Assembly (NCBI RefSeq): GCF_025993755.1
Contig: NZ_JAMQHN010000119.1
Location: 1 to 61,200 of the forward strand
Reading direction: 5' to 3'
Length of the DNA: 61,200 nucleotides
Source of the DNA: Thermomonas sp.
GTDB taxonomy: Bacteria; Pseudomonadota; Gammaproteobacteria; Xanthomonadales; Xanthomonadaceae
Shown: in pieces, positions 30,567 to 41,172 of the stretch
Position numbering within the stretch: the stretch's first letter is position 1
How the letters are laid out: each line of letters opens with the position of its first letter
Notes under the pieces: model-generated
What the model saw: only the letters and a program-made list of their open reading frames with translations
Database searches by the model: none
Told to the model about the DNA's origin: nothing
Made by a program: the position numbers and the translations under genes

Positions 30567-30788
30567 TTAACCCGTGCTGTCACAGCAGGAACTGTTTTGC
30601 TGGATGGGCGGACACGGCACGGTGCCGTACGAGCAAAAAACACAACAGTCGCCCGGCTTGGGTTTCAGTAGCTCGCCGCAGCCCACGCACTCGTACAAGA
30701 ACTGGCACGCCGTCGTCGGCATGGTTTCGACAGCCTGATGTCCACACTGCGGGCACGTCAGCGTGCTCTGCAACTGCAACTCAGCCAC
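30567..30788 (-). CDS. GDCCVxC domain protein
   Basis: A 73-residue cysteine-rich protein with the signature GDCCVFCSYGTVPCPP (Cys48, 49, 52, 59), a CPQC zinc-ribbon-like pair at 12-15, further cysteines at 28, 34 and 37, and a C-terminal CC. The family is known from mercury and other metal clusters, in some organisms as a selenoprotein; here all positions are Cys. Its function is unproven, metal binding is likely. It overlaps merP by 8 nt and is the last gene of merTP. Confidence 0.85.
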   Translation of the reverse strand: MAELQLQSTLTCPQCGHQAVETMPTTACQFLYECVGCGELLKPKPGDCCVFCSYGTVPCPPIQQNSSCCDSTG

Positions 30789-31068
30789 CCTTTGCCCTCA
30801 CGCTGGCAGGAAAGCCGGCGTCCGTAATGGCACGCGTTACGACAGGCAAGCTTGTTCGCTCCGCGTCGAACGTCACGACCACTGTTCCCGCCTGGGTATT
30901 CACCTGCCTGCCCGTCACGCCCGGCACTTGGTCCAAGGCCTTCTCGATGGTGATGCTGCAAGCGGGACAGGTCATGTTCTTGACGTTGAGTACGACCTGC
31001 TTGGGTGTCGCCGCGATCGCCACGCCGACCCACGCCATCATCACCAAGCCCAATATGGATTTGCGCAT
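30781..31068 (-). CDS. merP: Periplasmic mercury-binding protein MerP
   Basis: Periplasmic Hg(II) scavenger that hands mercury to MerT. The 95 residues comprise a signal peptide (MRKSILGLVMMAWVGVAIA) and an HMA domain with NMTCPAC (Cys34, Cys37). It follows merT by 10 nt. MerP-like and other HMA proteins can bind other soft metals, but merT and merR next door support mercury. Confidence 0.9.
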   Translation of the reverse strand: MRKSILGLVMMAWVGVAIAATPKQVVLNVKNMTCPACSITIEKALDQVPGVTGRQVNTQAGTVVVTFDAERTSLPVVTRAITDAGFPASVRAKGG

Positions 31069-31078
31069 CGATCAACTC

Positions 31079-31435
31079 CTACAGAAACCAGCCTACGTAA
31101 TAGGGGAACAGCAGCAACAAGCCGATCAGCACCGTGGCGATCCACAGCCAACGCCTGCGGCGATACAGAACCCGAGGATCCACGCATTCTCCGTCGGTAC
31201 GGCAGCGTGACGCCGGCCCATAGAGGGCCCAGAAAGCCAGACCCAAGCACCCCAGCGTGGCGGCACTGAACCAAGGTCGCCAGGCATCCAGCGCGGTGAG
31301 GTTGGCAATCCATGCGCCGCTGATGCCCAGCAGCACCAAAACCAGAGGCACCACGCAGCACACGGATGCCGCGAAGGCGGCAAGACTCGCCGCAATGATG
31401 GCTGGAAGGGAGGATCTGGCAGGGAGTCTGGCCAT
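31079..31435 (-). CDS. merT: Mercuric transport protein MerT
   Basis: Inner membrane Hg(II) importer of 118 residues with three predicted helices. Cys26-Cys27 lie in the first helix (ASVCCVVPLVLVLLG) and a second Cys pair is in the cytoplasmic loop (SRCRTDGEC). Transcribed from the MerR-controlled promoter at 31442-31473. Import normally serves MerA, yet no mercuric reductase gene follows. Confidence 0.92.
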   Translation of the reverse strand: MARLPARSSLPAIIAASLAAFAASVCCVVPLVLVLLGISGAWIANLTALDAWRPWFSAATLGCLGLAFWALYGPASRCRTDGECVDPRVLYRRRRWLWIATVLIGLLLLFPYYVGWFL

Positions 31436-31441
31436 GGGCGC

Positions 31442-31473
31442 ATACTACGGTCCGTACCTTGGTACGGAGTCAA
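31442..31473 (-). promoter_or_regulatory. MerR-controlled mer promoter/operator
   Basis: On the minus strand, -35 TTGACT (31468-31473) is followed by a perfect dyad CCGTACC-tt-GGTACGG (31452-31467). The best -10 is GTAGTA or TAGTAT at a spacing of 19-20 bp. This is the classic twisted mer operator between merR and merT. Confidence 0.85.
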
Positions 31474-31476
31474 GTC

Positions 31477-31878
31477 ATGGCCGCGAGCCCCCTCACTATC
31501 AGCAAACTGGCGGCTTCCGCCGGGGTGCACGTCGAAACCGTGCGCTACTACCAGCGCCGCCGACTGTTGCCGGAACCCCAGCGACCCCAAGGCGGTTTTC
31601 GCCACTATGGCTCGGCTGATGTCGCCCGCCTGCAGTTCATCCGGCGCGCCCAGGCGATGGGTTTTACCCTGGATGAAATTGCCGGGCTGTTGGAGATCAA
31701 AGGCAAGCGCGCTTGCGAACAAACGCGTCAACTGACCGCGCTCAAGCTGGTCGATGTTCGCCAACGACTCGATGCATTACACCGGTTGGAAGTCGATCTG
31801 ATGAGCCTCATCGCCGAATGCAATCAGGCGCCGGGCGGCGGTTCATGTCCGACACTCGAACTTCTCGATCGATCGTGA
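31477..31878 (+). CDS. merR: Mercury-responsive regulator MerR
   Basis: Represses and, with Hg(II), activates merTP. The 133 residues have the MerR winged helix (TISKLAASAGVHVETVRYYQRRRLL) and exactly the three mercury-binding cysteines of the family: Cys80, Cys115 and Cys124, in RACEQTRQL and AECNQAPGGGSCP. Start at ATG 31477; an in-frame GTG at 31459 lies inside the operator. Divergent from merT. Confidence 0.93.
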   Translation: MAASPLTISKLAASAGVHVETVRYYQRRRLLPEPQRPQGGFRHYGSADVARLQFIRRAQAMGFTLDEIAGLLEIKGKRACEQTRQLTALKLVDVRQRLDALHRLEVDLMSLIAECNQAPGGGSCPTLELLDRS

Positions 31879-31952
31879 TTTGGCGAATTCCCCCCGCACT
31901 GGTACCGCGGCGCCAAGCGACGAAACAGCGCCGCGCAGTCGATCCCGGATAG

Positions 31953-33356
<1,404 letters not shown>

Positions 33357-33409
33357 CACATTTGCGTCCACTATTCGTTCTCCGTGAATGAGCCACGCGG
33401 CAAGCCGTT

Positions 33410-33919
33410 CTAGCCGCGCCGAAAGATGCCTTGCAACACCAGAATTGCGGCACCGGTGACGATGGCGACATCGGCCAGATTGAATGCGGGCCAGTACCAG
33501 TCGCGCCAATGCCACTGGATGAAATCCACCACATGCCCGCGCATGATGCGATCCACCGCATTGCCCAAGGCGCCTCCGATAAGCAAGGCGTAGGCAAGCG
33601 CCGGGGGCCATGCATGACGTGGCAGCTTGGTGAGCCAACGCGTCAACAGCGCGGCGATCGCCAGCGCAAGGAACGTCAGGACATGGCGTTGCCAGCCGCC
33701 GGCCGAGCTGAGGAAGCTGAAGGCAGCACCGGTGTTATAGGAGCGGTACCAGTTCCACCAGGAGTCGAACACGGGCACCGCCGTGTGCTCCGGCAATGCG
33801 GTCAGCACCCAGTATTTGGTGAGCTGATCGACGGCCAATACGGCGGCGGACACACCGAGCCACGGCAGCGCGCTTGGCATTCGCGGCACGCCACCCTGCG
33901 CGGTGCGTCTCTCACGCAT
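33410..33919 (-). CDS. lspA: Signal peptidase II (PbrC-like, metal-island copy)
   Basis: Inner membrane aspartyl protease that cleaves lipoprotein signal peptides. The 169 residues have four predicted helices and both catalytic regions ([10 protein letters not shown] with nearby [27 protein letters not shown] and FNLADVAI, including the two Asp). In heavy-metal clusters an extra lspA (pbrC type) is common and often linked to lead resistance. Start at ATG 33919, which overlaps the antiporter stop by 8 nt; 33880 (MPSALP) is an alternative. The housekeeping lspA, normally beside ileS, is not in the window. Confidence 0.88.
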   Translation of the reverse strand: MRERRTAQGGVPRMPSALPWLGVSAAVLAVDQLTKYWVLTALPEHTAVPVFDSWWNWYRSYNTGAAFSFLSSAGGWQRHVLTFLALAIAALLTRWLTKLPRHAWPPALAYALLIGGALGNAVDRIMRGHVVDFIQWHWRDWYWPAFNLADVAIVTGAAILVLQGIFRRG

Positions 33920-35159
33920 GATTGCGCTCACTGGTCTGCCACGCCGCTCGCAGCAGCGCGGGAAGGCGCCGGGCGTCACGCGCCAGGAGCATGCCCGCCA
34001 GTGCCAGATAGAGCCAGGCGATGGCCGTCAGCACGAAGATTTCCTGCTCGGGGTTGGATTGATAGAAGAACGCCAGCATCAGCTGCCCGACGAACAGCAC
34101 CGCCAACGCCACGGCGCCAACCAGGCTCAGCCGCATGCGCAGCAGCAATGCCAGTGCGAACATCGATTGCGCGGCGGTCAGGAAGAATTCCTCGTGCTGG
34201 CGTGCGTCCAATGGCAGCGAGGTCAACTCACCGGCACCAATGCTCATGGCAATCGGCAGCATGCCCACCAGCAGGGTCCATTGATTGATCTTGTCGCTGA
34301 TCATCGTGGTCAGACCGGCGCGGGCGCGGCCATCCAGCACGAACAGGATCGCGATGGTGACCGCCGGCGCTTCGCTGGCCAGCGGTGCCAGCCACTGGAT
34401 CAACAGGAACTCGTCCATCCCCAGGCGTCGACCCGAAGCCACCAGCGATTCGGCGAAGGGTTCGGCCGCCAGCAGGATCACGCCTGCGGCCGCCACACTC
34501 ATCACTGCCATCACCGTCCAGCGCTTGCCGGGCGACAACTGCGCGATCACCGCGCCCGGGCCCGGCTCTTCGTCTTCTTCCTCTTCTTCGTTCTCGGCCT
34601 TTGATGTGCGCCACAGGTACAGGCAGAACAAGGCACCCAGCACGACGAAATCGAACAGGCCGATGCGGTTCTTGAGGATGATGACGAAGGCATACGCGCT
34701 CGCCAACGCAAGGAAGACGATTTCGACCGAATTTTCGACCTGCAACGCAATCCCGCGTTGCCGCGAGCGCCACCAGTGCAACCCCACCAGCAGCGGCCAG
34801 GCAAGCCCGATCAACAGGCGATTGGCACCGGTCATGTTGGCGGCGGCGTAGGCCACATACCCGGACGCCGGATCTTGGCCGGCGCGGTAGGCGTAGTAGA
34901 AGTCCACCGCGTATTCGGGCAGCACCGTGATAAGTGCGACCACCGCCAGCACGAAGCCGGTGGCGATGTACTTCTCGGCAGCCTCCGCGCCCCACGACAG
35001 CAGGAAGCCGGCGGCCAGAATCGCCGTGCCGAACAGCACCATGTCGCCCAGGGCGCCGACGCTGCTCCCGGTCACACGCAGGTACAGCGCGGGCACGACG
35101 GCCAGCGCTGCCAACCCCACTGGAACCACGAATTCTCGGACTGCGCTGTGTGTTCGCAT
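33912..35159 (-). CDS. Sodium/calcium exchanger family (CaCA) antiporter
   Basis: A 415-residue membrane protein with about 10-11 helices in two halves. The two conserved alpha repeats are seen as [18 protein letters not shown] and [19 protein letters not shown], each with the acidic residue that binds the cation. A strongly acidic cytosolic linker ([14 protein letters not shown]) separates them. The family exchanges Ca2+ or other cations for Na+ or H+. Its place between a PII-like gene and lspA in a metal operon suggests export of a divalent metal, unproven. Start at ATG 35159 after a non-family open stretch. Confidence 0.82.
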   Translation of the reverse strand: MRTHSAVREFVVPVGLAALAVVPALYLRVTGSSVGALGDMVLFGTAILAAGFLLSWGAEAAEKYIATGFVLAVVALITVLPEYAVDFYYAYRAGQDPASGYVAYAAANMTGANRLLIGLAWPLLVGLHWWRSRQRGIALQVENSVEIVFLALASAYAFVIILKNRIGLFDFVVLGALFCLYLWRTSKAENEEEEEDEEPGPGAVIAQLSPGKRWTVMAVMSVAAAGVILLAAEPFAESLVASGRRLGMDEFLLIQWLAPLASEAPAVTIAILFVLDGRARAGLTTMISDKINQWTLLVGMLPIAMSIGAGELTSLPLDARQHEEFFLTAAQSMFALALLLRMRLSLVGAVALAVLFVGQLMLAFFYQSNPEQEIFVLTAIAWLYLALAGMLLARDARRLPALLRAAWQTSERNHA

Positions 35160-35181
35160 GACGTGCCAGCTCCCTTGGGTC

Positions 35182-35502
35182 CTACGCGGTGCCGTCGATG
35201 GGGAATGCTTGCTCCACCGGGCTGACATAGACCCAGCCCGCGTCCGGTCGCCCCGTCCGCCCGACACGGCGGAAGATTTCCACAGCCCGGGCCACGTCTT
35301 CATCCTCGCAGAACAGTTCCATCTGGATCTCGCTGATCACCTGGTCGCCGAACTCGACCGAATACTCCTGCTCGCGCGCACTCAACGCGCGCAACAGGCC
35401 TTTCACGTCGAACAGGCTGAGGCGCTGGAAGCCGGCGGCTTCCAGCGCGTGGATCAAGTCTGAGACACGATTGCGGTGCACAAATGCCTTGATCTGTTTC
35501 AT
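35182..35502 (-). CDS. PII-like protein associated with RND metal efflux
   Basis: A 106-residue ferredoxin-like protein of the nitrogen-regulatory-PII superfamily (MKQIKAFVHRNRVSDLIHALEAAGF; EIQMELFCEDEDVARAVEIF; AGWVYVSPVEQAFPI). The residues at the GlnB uridylylated-tyrosine position and the usual T-loop are not seen, so it is a PII-like sensor rather than a nitrogen regulator. Its start overlaps the czcA stop by 4 nt. A near-identical paralogue sits in the same position next to the second czcA (59574-59894), so the pair moves as a unit. A role in sensing metal or gating the pump is an inference. Confidence 0.8.
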   Translation of the reverse strand: MKQIKAFVHRNRVSDLIHALEAAGFQRLSLFDVKGLLRALSAREQEYSVEFGDQVISEIQMELFCEDEDVARAVEIFRRVGRTGRPDAGWVYVSPVEQAFPIDGTA

Positions 35503-38500
35503 GACGCAGTCTCCTGAGAATTGTGCTCGGCCGCCTTGCGGTCGGAGCGGTTTTCAAGCCATTCGTACAGAACCGGAAGCAGGATCAGCGTGAGCAGCGT
35601 CGAACTGATCAGACCGCCCACGACCACGGTCGCCAACGGACGTTGGGTTTCCGCACCCACGCCGCTGGAGAGCAGCATCGGCACCAAGCCGAGGATCGCC
35701 ACGCTCGCGGTCATCAACACCGGTCGCAATCGCAGCGCCGTGCCCTGCACCACCGCTTCGCGCACCGACAGGCCTTTCTCACGCAGCTCGTTGAGGAAGT
35801 TCACCAGCACGATGCCGTTGAGCATCGCGACGCCGAACACCGCGATAAAACCGATCGCCGAAGGCACCGACAGGTACTGGCCGGTGACAAACAACGCCAG
35901 CAGGCCGCCGATGGTGGCGAACGGCACGTTGGCCAGAATCAACGCGGCGTACTTGACCGAGTTGAAGGCGGTATAGAGCAGCACGAAGATGAAGAAGATC
36001 GTGATCGGCACGATCAGCGCCAGCTTCGCCAGGGCGCGTTGCTGGTTCTCAAATGCCCCACCCCATTCAATCCAGTACCCCGGCGGCAGCTTTACCTGCT
36101 GTTTGATCGCCGCTTCCGCGTCCTGGACGAAGCCGTCAACGTCACGGCCACGCACGTCCATCTGGATCACCGCGTAGCGTTGCAGTTGCTCGCGGCGGAC
36201 GAACGAGTAGCCTTCGGCCACATTGATGTCGGCGACTTCCGACAGCGGCACCAAAGCACCGGTGGCTGTGCGTAGCGGGATGCGACGCAACGACTCGACC
36301 GAATCGCGTGTCGCGTCATCCAGCCGTACCGCGATATCGAAGCGCTTGACCCCATCGAGTAATACGCTCACCGGTTCGCCACCCAGTCCGTTGCGGACGA
36401 TGGTCAGCACCTCCTCAGCGTTCATGCCATGGCGGGCCAGTTCGTCACGTTTGACCGCGATGCGGATCTGCGGCTTGCCGATGTTGGCTTCCAAGGCGAG
36501 ATCGGCCACACCCGGCACCTTGTCGAGCACCCGCTTGATCCGGCCGCTGAGCCTGTCGAGCTCGCCCAGGTCTTCGCCGTAAAGCTTGAGCGCCAGCGTG
36601 GCGCGCACGCCGGAAATCAATTCCTCCACGCGCATCTGGATCGGCTGGGTGTAACCGGGCACCACGTTGGGCACGACCTTTTCCAGCGCCTCCTGCATGG
36701 CCGCTTCGAGCTGCTTGATGTCGCGGCCCGACTTCCACTCGTCCTCGGGTTTGAGCGCGGTGTAGATCTCCATGTAGTTGACGTCGGCGGTCTCGCCCTT
36801 CTCGGCGCGGCCGATCATCGCCAGCGTAGTCTCGACCTCGGGGAACTGCTTGAACGCCGCAGCAATGGTGTTGCTGGTGCGGATCGATTCGTTGAGCGAG
36901 GTCGACGGGATGCCGGTGATCCGCCACATGATCGAGCCTTCCTGTAGCTGCGGCATGAACTCCTTGCCCAGAAACGGGAACAACGCGAGGCTCGCTACCA
37001 GCGCCACGACAGCACTGACCACCACCACACGCTTGCGCGACAGCGCCTTCTCCAGCAGCGGGCGGTAACCGCGCTTGATCCGCGCGACCAGCCAGGTATC
37101 GCGTTCCGGCTTGGGCTTGAGGATCATCGAAGCCAACACTGGGATCAGGGTCAGGCTCAGGATCAGCGAGCCGGCCATCGCGAAGGCGATGTTGAACGCC
37201 ATCGGCTTGAACATCTTGCCTTCGAGGCCTTCGAGCGAGAACAGCGGCAGAAACACCACGATGATGATGCCGATCGCAAACGTGATTGGATTGGCCACTT
37301 CCTTGGCCGCGGCCAGCACCGCCGAGGTCCTGTCGACCTTCTCGCCGTGCTCCAGGCGCTCGGCCATGATCCGGAAGGCGTTCTCGACCATCACCACGGC
37401 GCCATCGACCATCATGCCGATGCCGATCGCCAGACCTGCCAGCGACATGAGGTTGGCCGAGAGCCCGGCCTGCCCCATGCCGATGAAGGCGATCAGCATC
37501 GCCAGCGGCAAGGTCACGATCACCACCAGCGCCGAACGCACTTCGCCCAGGAACAGGAACAGGATCACCGCCACCAGCAGCGAGCCTTCAATCAGCGCCC
37601 GCACGGCGGTTTCCACCGCCTTGTTGACCAGGTCGGTGCGCTCGTAGATCGGCTTGAGCACCATGGTCTTCGGCAGTGCGGCACGCACCACGTCGAGCTT
37701 GCCTTTGACCGCTTCCACGACGCTCTTGGCGTTCTCGCCGATGCGGGCAAGGGCTTGCCCCATGACCACTTCCTGGCCGTCACGGGTCACGGCGCCAAAC
37801 CGTGGCGCCGGCGCTTCGACCACCGTGGCCACGTCGCGCAGATACACCGGCACACCGTCCTCGGATTTCAGCACGATGGCGCCGATGTCCTGCGCGGATT
37901 TCAGCAACCCCAGGCCGCGCACGAGGAACTGCTCGCGCCCGACGTCCATGACGTTGCCGCCGACCTGGCCGTTGTTGGCGGGGAGCGCATTGATGACGTC
38001 GCTGAAGCCAAGATTTCGCGCGTACAACCGCTGCGGGTCGATTTGCACCTGGTACTGGCGTTCGCCGCCGCCCCACGAGGTGACATCGTCCACGCCAGGC
38101 GCGGTGCGCAGGATCAGGCGCACCGTCCATTCCTGCCAGGTGCGCAGGTCCATGTCGGTGACCTGATCCTTGCTGACGCCGGGCGCTCGTTCGACGGTGT
38201 ACCAGTAGACCTGCCCCAGGCCCGACGTGTTCGGGCCCATGCTGGGTTTGCCGTAACCCTCTGGCAGGCGGTCGCCGATTTCCTGCAGGCGCTCGTTGAC
38301 CAGTTGACGGGCGAAGTAGATGTTCATGTCGTCCTTGAAATAGACCGACACGTACGACAGCCCGAACAGGCTGACCGAACGGATTTCCTGCACCTTCGGC
38401 AAGCCGGCCAGCGCCGATTCCACCGGTGTGGTCAGCAACTGCTCGACGTCCTCGGCCGCCAGGCCCGGGGATTCGGTGTAGACATTGACCTGGACCGGGG

Positions 38501-38627
38501 TGACATCCGGAAACGCATCGATCGGCACGTTGCGCACGGCGCTGATGCCGAGGAAGGCCACCACCGCGAACACGATCAGGACCAGGAACTTGTAGCGCAG
38601 GGAGAGTTCGACCAGGCGATTCAGCAT
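35499..38627 (-). CDS. czcA: RND heavy-metal efflux pump, CzcA/CusA family
   Basis: Proton-driven inner membrane pump subunit of 1042 residues, with 12 helices and two large periplasmic domains (start YKFLVLIVFAVVAFLGISAV; end LTLILLPVLYEWLENR). The helix-4 motif reads AIGIGMMVDGAVVMVEN: it lacks the DFG of true Zn/Co/Cd CzcA pumps and the [15 protein letters not shown] of Cu/Ag CusA pumps. The metal is therefore uncertain, and czc is used only as a family name. It forms a tripartite system with the genes at 38668-41108. The product resembles closely the partial pump at 59891-61200. Confidence 0.9.
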   Translation of the reverse strand: MLNRLVELSLRYKFLVLIVFAVVAFLGISAVRNVPIDAFPDVTPVQVNVYTESPGLAAEDVEQLLTTPVESALAGLPKVQEIRSVSLFGLSYVSVYFKDDMNIYFARQLVNERLQEIGDRLPEGYGKPSMGPNTSGLGQVYWYTVERAPGVSKDQVTDMDLRTWQEWTVRLILRTAPGVDDVTSWGGGERQYQVQIDPQRLYARNLGFSDVINALPANNGQVGGNVMDVGREQFLVRGLGLLKSAQDIGAIVLKSEDGVPVYLRDVATVVEAPAPRFGAVTRDGQEVVMGQALARIGENAKSVVEAVKGKLDVVRAALPKTMVLKPIYERTDLVNKAVETAVRALIEGSLLVAVILFLFLGEVRSALVVIVTLPLAMLIAFIGMGQAGLSANLMSLAGLAIGIGMMVDGAVVMVENAFRIMAERLEHGEKVDRTSAVLAAAKEVANPITFAIGIIIVVFLPLFSLEGLEGKMFKPMAFNIAFAMAGSLILSLTLIPVLASMILKPKPERDTWLVARIKRGYRPLLEKALSRKRVVVVSAVVALVASLALFPFLGKEFMPQLQEGSIMWRITGIPSTSLNESIRTSNTIAAAFKQFPEVETTLAMIGRAEKGETADVNYMEIYTALKPEDEWKSGRDIKQLEAAMQEALEKVVPNVVPGYTQPIQMRVEELISGVRATLALKLYGEDLGELDRLSGRIKRVLDKVPGVADLALEANIGKPQIRIAVKRDELARHGMNAEEVLTIVRNGLGGEPVSVLLDGVKRFDIAVRLDDATRDSVESLRRIPLRTATGALVPLSEVADINVAEGYSFVRREQLQRYAVIQMDVRGRDVDGFVQDAEAAIKQQVKLPPGYWIEWGGAFENQQRALAKLALIVPITIFFIFVLLYTAFNSVKYAALILANVPFATIGGLLALFVTGQYLSVPSAIGFIAVFGVAMLNGIVLVNFLNELREKGLSVREAVVQGTALRLRPVLMTASVAILGLVPMLLSSGVGAETQRPLATVVVGGLISSTLLTLILLPVLYEWLENRSDRKAAEHNSQETAS

Positions 38628-38667
38628 GGCGCACCTCCCGCAAAGGTGGGATTGGCGTCAGAGATCA

Positions 38668-39831
38668 TCACTCTTCTCCTAACTGCGACTTGAGCATCTG
38701 CGCTTTGACGGCAAAGGCGCCTTCGACCACGACGGCGTCGCCGGGCTTGAGGCCTTCGCGGATGACGGTCCGATCGCCGATCGCTTCACCGGTACGCACC
38801 GGCGTCGGTTCCAACGCACCGGTCGCGTTGCGACGGAACACGACCGTGTCGCCTTCCAACTGCACCACCGCGTCGGTTGGCACCGACACCATAGTCACGG
38901 CGGCGTTGCCATCCTTGGCGACGTCGCTGGCCTCGAAGAACACATCGACGTAATCGCCGCTGTGCAGGCGGTCGTCCCGGTTCGGAACCTCGATCCGCAC
39001 CACCGCATTGCGGGTCGTGTCCGACGTGCGATGCGCGGGATGCTGAACGGTACCCTTCAGGCGCTCGCCGTTGAACACCACCGTCGCTTCCGTGCCGGGT
39101 GTGATGCGCGGAACGATCCCCGATGGCAGCTTGGCGTCGACCCAAACCACCGATTCATCGACCAGGCGGAACAGCGTCTTGCCCGGTTCAATTTTCTCGC
39201 CGACGACCACGGCATCCTCGGTGATTCGCCCGGCATGCGGCGCGGTCAAGGTGAACTGGCCGTTGCTGCGCCCGGCCGCCGTGCCCGGCAAGCCATACGC
39301 CTGTGCCGTTGCGCGAGCGCGATCGAGCGCGACCTGTGCCTCGTTGATGCGGCGCCCGGACACGGCCTCACGACCGAGTGCAGAGACGCGGCGCCATTCC
39401 TGTTCGGCGATGCGCAACTCCGCTTGGGCATTGGCGACCTCGACGCTGGACAGCGTCACCAGCGGTGCGCCGGCGCGTACTTCGTCGCCGAGCTTGGCAT
39501 GGCGACGCACAACCAAGGCTTCGACGCTGGGCGTGATCAGAGCAGTGCCGTAGGCATTGTCGAGCACTTCACCGGGCGCACGCAGCTGCTCGCTCATCGA
39601 GGACGGCTGCAACGTCTGCACGACGATGCCGGCAGCTTTCATCGCTGCGGCATCGAGTTGGACCGGCGCGATGCCGTCCTCGCCTTCGGCGGGACCTTCA
39701 GCGCCATCGGCCTCGGCAATGGTGGCCGGCGCGGTCGACGGAGTTTTAGAGCAAGCGGCCATTGCCAACAGCAACGCCGCGGCCAGCGGCAGGGACATCA
39801 ATCGGAACGGGGTCATCGAAAGCTCTCTCAT
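38668..39831 (-). CDS. czcB: RND periplasmic adaptor subunit, CzcB family
   Basis: Membrane fusion protein of 387 residues linking pump and outer membrane channel. It has a lipoprotein signal peptide (LLLAMAACSK), a lipoyl/barrel-sandwich part (LRAPGEVLDNAYGTALITP; FTLTAPHAGRITEDAV), a helical hairpin (AQAELRIAEQEWRRVSALG) and beta-barrel/MP domains (IEVPNRDDRLHSGDYVDVFFEA). No His-rich metal-binding N-terminus is present. ATG 39831 overlaps the czcC stop by 4 nt. 40 nt separate it from czcA. Confidence 0.9.
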   Translation of the reverse strand: MRELSMTPFRLMSLPLAAALLLAMAACSKTPSTAPATIAEADGAEGPAEGEDGIAPVQLDAAAMKAAGIVVQTLQPSSMSEQLRAPGEVLDNAYGTALITPSVEALVVRRHAKLGDEVRAGAPLVTLSSVEVANAQAELRIAEQEWRRVSALGREAVSGRRINEAQVALDRARATAQAYGLPGTAAGRSNGQFTLTAPHAGRITEDAVVVGEKIEPGKTLFRLVDESVVWVDAKLPSGIVPRITPGTEATVVFNGERLKGTVQHPAHRTSDTTRNAVVRIEVPNRDDRLHSGDYVDVFFEASDVAKDGNAAVTMVSVPTDAVVQLEGDTVVFRRNATGALEPTPVRTGEAIGDRTVIREGLKPGDAVVVEGAFAVKAQMLKSQLGEE

Positions 39832-41108
39832 GGGGTGCCCTCCAGGCCGGCCCAGCGTTCGAGCTGTCCGGTGGCGGCGAGGTAGTCGGCGTAGTTGCGC
39901 CACAGGCGCGCTTCGAGTTCGGCGCCGGCGAGTTGCGTGTCGAGGGTCTGCTTGAGCTGCAGCAGGTAGTCGGCGGTGGACAGTTCGCCCTCCCGCCACA
40001 GACGCTCAAGGAGATTGGCACGACGCTCCACATCCGTGCCGCGGCTCGCCTGCCAGCGCGACCAGGCCGATTGCGCGGCAGCGTAGCTGTCGATCGCGCG
40101 GCGGCGATCGGCATCGAGTTCGACACGCACACGCTCGGCTTCGGCGACCGCAACATCGGCATCGGCTTGAGCCGCCACCACTTCGGCGCGATACGAATTG
40201 CGCACGAACAGCGGGATGCTGAGCGACACGCCGACCACGTTGTCCTGCACATTGCCGTAGTCGATGCGTCCCCCGCGCACGCCCACGGTGGGATCGGCCA
40301 CCCGGTTACGGCGGGCGACGGTGACTTCGCGTTCGGCGGCGAGCGCAGCGGCTTGTGCGGCTTGCCAATCGGGCAGCTGTTCGATGCCGGTTTGGGGTGC
40401 CATCGGGGGTGGCAATGCGTCGCTGGGCAGCGTCAGGCTCGCCAAGAGTTCCGGTGAGCCGCCGACCGCGCGGAAACGCGCTTCGGCCTCTGCCTGTTCG
40501 GCGACGAGTTGCGACTGCTGGGCTTGCGCTTCATCGCGGGCCAGCAGCGCCAAATCGCGCTCCAACCCGGAAATGTCGGCTGCAGCAAACTGCTTTTGTG
40601 CCAACTCGCCAAAGCGCGTGACCAACGCCAATCGACGTTCACCGGTGCGCACACGTTGCTGCGCCGTCTGTAGCTCAGCCCAACTGGCGAACCACTGCTT
40701 GGCGAAATCGCGGCGACGCAGCTTGGCTTCAGCGGTGGCTAGATCGACCCGCGCGGAGGCCGCGTCGCGACGCGCGCGACGCTTGCCGCTCAGATCGAGC
40801 GTGAGGTTGAGGCCAGCGGTTGTGGTGCGATCCGGGCCTTCATCGTCGCCGGCCAACTCGACTTCGGGGTTGTAGAGCGGTCGTCCGGCCGCATCGTACC
40901 GGGCACGGGCTGCGGCCAGTTGCGCTTCGGTGGCGCGATAACTCGGATGGTGTTGCCAGGCGGCCTGCAGCGCCTCGCGAAGTGCGACTGGGGCCTGTGT
41001 ATCGGGGGTTTGGGCGGCCATGGCCAAGCCCGACAGCAAACTCGCTGCCAGAACCAGGACGGCCAGCCGCGCGACGCGACGTCGTCGCGGCGAACGAACA
41101 AGGTGCAT
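39828..41108 (-). CDS. czcC: RND outer membrane channel, CzcC family
   Basis: TolC-type outer membrane channel of 426 residues with a signal peptide (LVLAASLLSGLAMAAQ) and two OEP repeats of long helices (ALQAAWQHHPSYRATEAQLAAA; LSIPLFVRNSYRAEVVAAQ). First of three pump genes, czcC-czcB-czcA. Start at ATG 41108 (MHLVRSPRRRR); the open frame continues upstream without signal. A small secreted metal-cluster protein precedes it by 64 nt. Confidence 0.88.
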   Translation of the reverse strand: MHLVRSPRRRRVARLAVLVLAASLLSGLAMAAQTPDTQAPVALREALQAAWQHHPSYRATEAQLAAARARYDAAGRPLYNPEVELAGDDEGPDRTTTAGLNLTLDLSGKRRARRDAASARVDLATAEAKLRRRDFAKQWFASWAELQTAQQRVRTGERRLALVTRFGELAQKQFAAADISGLERDLALLARDEAQAQQSQLVAEQAEAEARFRAVGGSPELLASLTLPSDALPPPMAPQTGIEQLPDWQAAQAAALAAEREVTVARRNRVADPTVGVRGGRIDYGNVQDNVVGVSLSIPLFVRNSYRAEVVAAQADADVAVAEAERVRVELDADRRRAIDSYAAAQSAWSRWQASRGTDVERRANLLERLWREGELSTADYLLQLKQTLDTQLAGAELEARLWRNYADYLAATGQLERWAGLEGTP

Positions 41109-41172
41109 TGGAAGATCCTCTGAGTCGGCGGTGTCCTCTGGCGCTCCGCGCCAAAGGGGCAAAACACCTGAC

